64,000 nt of DNA from Botryotinia globosa (taxonomy: Eukaryota; Ascomycota; Leotiomycetes; Helotiales; Sclerotiniaceae): NCBI GenBank assembly GCA_014898425.1, contig RCSZ01000018.1, forward strand, positions 186,001 through 250,000. Direction: 5' to 3'. Positions within the stretch are counted from its first letter, which is position 1. Every line of letters begins with the position of its first letter. This document shows, piece by piece, positions 61,081 to 64,000 of this stretch. Under the pieces are notes generated by a model. The model was not told the DNA's origin. It worked only from the letters and a program-made list of their open reading frames with translations, and did not search any database. Position numbers and translations under genes: made by a program.

Positions 61081-62587
61081 GAGGCTTGCCACATCACTTG
61101 AAGGTTCGGATTGGGCTTGGCAATGTGAATGGTTACAAGAGAGGCCTTTAGGATGATTCGATAACTTAACAAGAATGGAAAACTTGTCACCAGTTTGATA
61201 ACATCTTGAAGGAGTTTTCTACACAAAGTGACATTAAGATAACAGTGAGAATTATGTACGCTTAATCGTGAGTTTTTTTGATTTTTAATAAAGAGGCACT
61301 TGCGCAATTGTATCAAGTTCGCGTAGAGAAGGGCCAGTCAAATTTGTGATCATGAAGAAATGGTGAACGTGCCTGGTGAATTCTACCATAGTAGATATAC
61401 GGTCTGCCCTTAGTCAATCATGGGCACAAGAGATTATTGAAAAGAGTTTTGTGTACCATTCTCCGGACAACTCAAGTGGGTAGGATAGGTAACCTCCAAT
61501 ATGACATTTAGTGTATTTTTGTGAAGATGGCGAGGTAAATCGATATTTCAGACTTCGAGAAACCCAATAGGGCAAGCTGACGCTCTATGATTTTTGAACC
61601 TGCTGACCTTGACATGGAACTGATGGAAACTTGTCGTTCTAATCTATGATGAAGAGGAGAAACGAGTCAACGGCCACTTAGAAGATAAAGCTTTGAAAAG
61701 CAATGATGTTCTTTCAATCTGCAGTCGTCCCTTTTCAATTAGAACAGCAACTGTAGTGTTAATCGTCTCAGAGAACGCCATAGAGTTCTACTTGAACTCA
61801 AGCCACGTGAGAAGCGTATTGCTGACCGCCATGCTTCACAGTTGGTAACTGTATCTCGGAAATGTTGACAAGTAGCACGTGAACCGTGGGTCGAACTCAA
61901 CGAATCGCAATCCTGGAAGTAAGTTGGTTCCCTTCTCAAATCATACTTCACCATCTTGCCTTGTAAGATGGCCTGTTTGTATGTTTGAAATGAGTGTGAG
62001 TGGAGAGGTCATGTTGTTGGAAGAATGAAAGACAGGGGAAATTAACTTCTCGCTAGCAACAAAACAGGAATAGTATGTTTCTGCAATGTGGGGTTGGACT
62101 GATATGCACTAGCGTCTTAGGAACTGCGTCATTAGATGATCCTGCAGCTTTTGAAGCTTAAGCTGCTTTTCTCCTTCATCTATTAAAGACCCGGGTAGAT
62201 GATTTAATTTCGATCTTTCTATCAAGAATATATTGGTGTAGAAAAGACTTTCATAGCAAGCAAGCAAGCAAGCAATACGATTGATAACATACTACTTTGA
62301 AGGAATCCCACATCACCATCTTATTTACAAACTACATAAAAAAAGGAACCAAATCAAGATTCTTTCAACCAACGGAATACACGAGCCTAATCTTATTACT
62401 AGGCGTAAATCTTTAGTCCAGCCTTACAGCTCCAGAGACTATCGAGCTAATCAACCCACCTTGAGAGCAAACGAACCAAACGAGTGAAGAAGCTTCCAAT
62501 TCCACCAAACATACCTACGTTCTTACTCAACCTAAACACACGATAAATAACTAAATATCACCTCCTAATACAAAGTTCACCATCAAA
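61081..62587. other. Intergenic
   Basis: No supported gene. A short GCAAGCAAGCAAGCAA repeat (62257-62274) lies in the 5' flank of the next gene. Confidence 0.5.
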
Positions 62588-63658
62588 ATGTCATCTACAC
62601 CTACTTTGATCGGTATGCCCGAACCGCCATCGACTGTCGATACTCCAACCGATGCACCGTACGTAGTTGCCCCCTCCACCACCACAACCACTCTCTAACA
62701 TACCACTAATCTAATTCTCATCAGAGGAACTCCCAACTCAACCACCACATCCCTCTCCGCCCTCTCCACAACCGCTATCAAAGATGGGCATCGCGGCTCT
62801 GCCCACCCTACCGCAAGTTCTCACCACCAACACACCCTCTCTAGCAATACTCTCGAAGCACAACGCGCGGATCGAATTTCGCGTCTGGCAGGACTTGAAC
62901 GAGTCACCACGGCGACCCCTCAAAACCCCAGCGGTAACACCTCTGTCCCCGCAACCGGTCAGATCCCAGGCTATTTCGATCAAGCCGGAAACCCCGTCTA
63001 TACAACCCGCATGTCTACCGTCGGTTCCGCATCAGCAACCGGATCTCTCACCGGTCGAACAAACACATGGGCATCTAATAGCGCGAAAGGACAAACAGAA
63101 GCCGATGATGATGAAATGAGCATGGACAACAACTTTCGGGAAATCGATGATCGGGATCGATTTTCCGCATCTGCTATGGATGAGGAAGGCAATGAGGATG
63201 GAATGAGCGACGATACGAGCTTAGTCGGTTTTGGCGAAGGAGCCGGAAGTACCGTCAGCGGACCAATATACAGCCGGAGCAATCTTCTCGCGAGTCCCCT
63301 CACCGTGGGAAAAAGCGGTCTAGCAAAAGAAGTATCAAGCAGCAATCCCGGAACTCCCGTCAGCGCATCGACATCGACAACCACTGAGCAACAGAAACGC
63401 GATGCGAGAATGCTAGATGGAATCACAGATGATAACACAAGTGGATATGTAGACACGGCTGCGCGTGGTCAGGGGGTAGGAATCGCCGGGAATCGCAATT
63501 CGACCGGTTCGGGATTGGGTACGGGAGTGGGTGCCGAAGCTGCCGAAAAGATTCTGAAAGAGAGAATTGAGGATAGTCCTTCTGCGGCGAGTAGACCACC
63601 TCTTGGTAGTCCCGATCAAGCTGGTCTTGGCAAGTTTTACTTCGAGGAAAAGAAATAG
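62588..63658 (+). CDS. Conserved fungal hypothetical protein
   Basis: Two exons, 62588-62658 and 62725-63658, 334 residues. The 66-nt intron is phase 2 (GTACGT donor, TCAG acceptor). It begins MSSTPTLIGMPEPPSTVDTP. The mid-region RADRISRLAGLERV and the motif DDTSLVGFGEGAGSTVSGP look conserved among filamentous ascomycetes as I recall them. The remainder is Ser/Thr/Gly-rich and probably disordered, ending GLGKFYFEEKK. There are no membrane helices, signal peptide or catalytic motif. Function unknown. Confidence 0.82.
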
Positions 63659-64000
63659 GATTTCCTTCGAACGAAAATTGCTCCGGAGAATTATGGGATG
63701 TGTTTAGGGCAGAGTGCATCGAATCTTCCAAAGTCTGGATCGTTCAATATTGTCGGGCGTTGACGAGTTACCCTTTTTTTCTTTTTCTCTTTCTCTTTCT
63801 ATGTATGGGTACCTATGATTTGGGCTGGACTAGGCTAGGCTGGGCTGATAGCGGACAGGTTGGGAACAATGGAGGGAGGGGGTTCTGGAAGATTATTAGG
63901 TGGTTAGGCAGGCTTCTTCTTATGATAGGTAGGTATGCTGCGTAAGGTGATACGATATTCTATGATGAATGAAATTGATTGATTCATGAATGAATGAATG
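63659..64000. other. 3' flank
   Basis: Downstream of the last gene. A TTTCTC pyrimidine run (63776-63800) and a GAATGAATGAATG run at the window end. No gene. Confidence 0.5.

Overview
This is nuclear DNA of a filamentous ascomycete. Genes carry short (about 50-80 nt) introns with GT...AG ends and CTAAC-type branch points. The gene set (tannase, Nep1-like protein, WSC protein, Pth11-like receptor, UMTA-type methyltransferase) fits a plant-associated Leotiomycete, probably Sclerotiniaceae. The taxonomic placement is inference only; no rRNA or other marker is present.

Layout. 0.18-1.85 kb (-): a decayed tannase/feruloyl esterase. 1.9-9.5 kb: gene-free, AT-rich and repeat-dominated, with a TTTA array, a TATAA array, a Harbinger-type MITE, a broken hAT-like element and a long pyrimidine hexamer tract. 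9.6-11.2 kb (-): an intact membrane acyltransferase-3 gene. 11.3-20 kb: a second repeat-rich stretch with many microsatellites, a pogo-type MITE, a 143-bp direct repeat and a 339-bp hAT-like element with a perfect 8-bp target duplication. 20-30 kb: an intact Nep1-like protein gene (+), a three-finger C2H2 protein (-) and some doubtful ORFs. 30.85-34.77 kb (+): a 1281-residue secreted Ser/Thr-rich WSC protein.

35.7-61.1 kb is the most unusual part. It holds a dispersed family of at least five small two-exon genes (four on -, one on +). They share a 17-19 residue first exon, a phase-2 intron of 199-565 nt and a second exon with an R-[IV]-x-x-Y and V-P-[YH] core. I do not recognise the family. 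Between the members lie a SAM methyltransferase (-), an alpha/beta hydrolase (-), a Pth11-like receptor (+), a pogo-type MITE and several decayed coding fragments. 62.6-63.7 kb (+): an intact conserved fungal protein of unknown function.

The secreted or surface proteins (Nep1-like protein, WSC protein, Pth11-like receptor) suggest host or environment interaction, but nothing shows that these genes form one pathway. Gene models were spliced by eye; exon sums were checked for frame.
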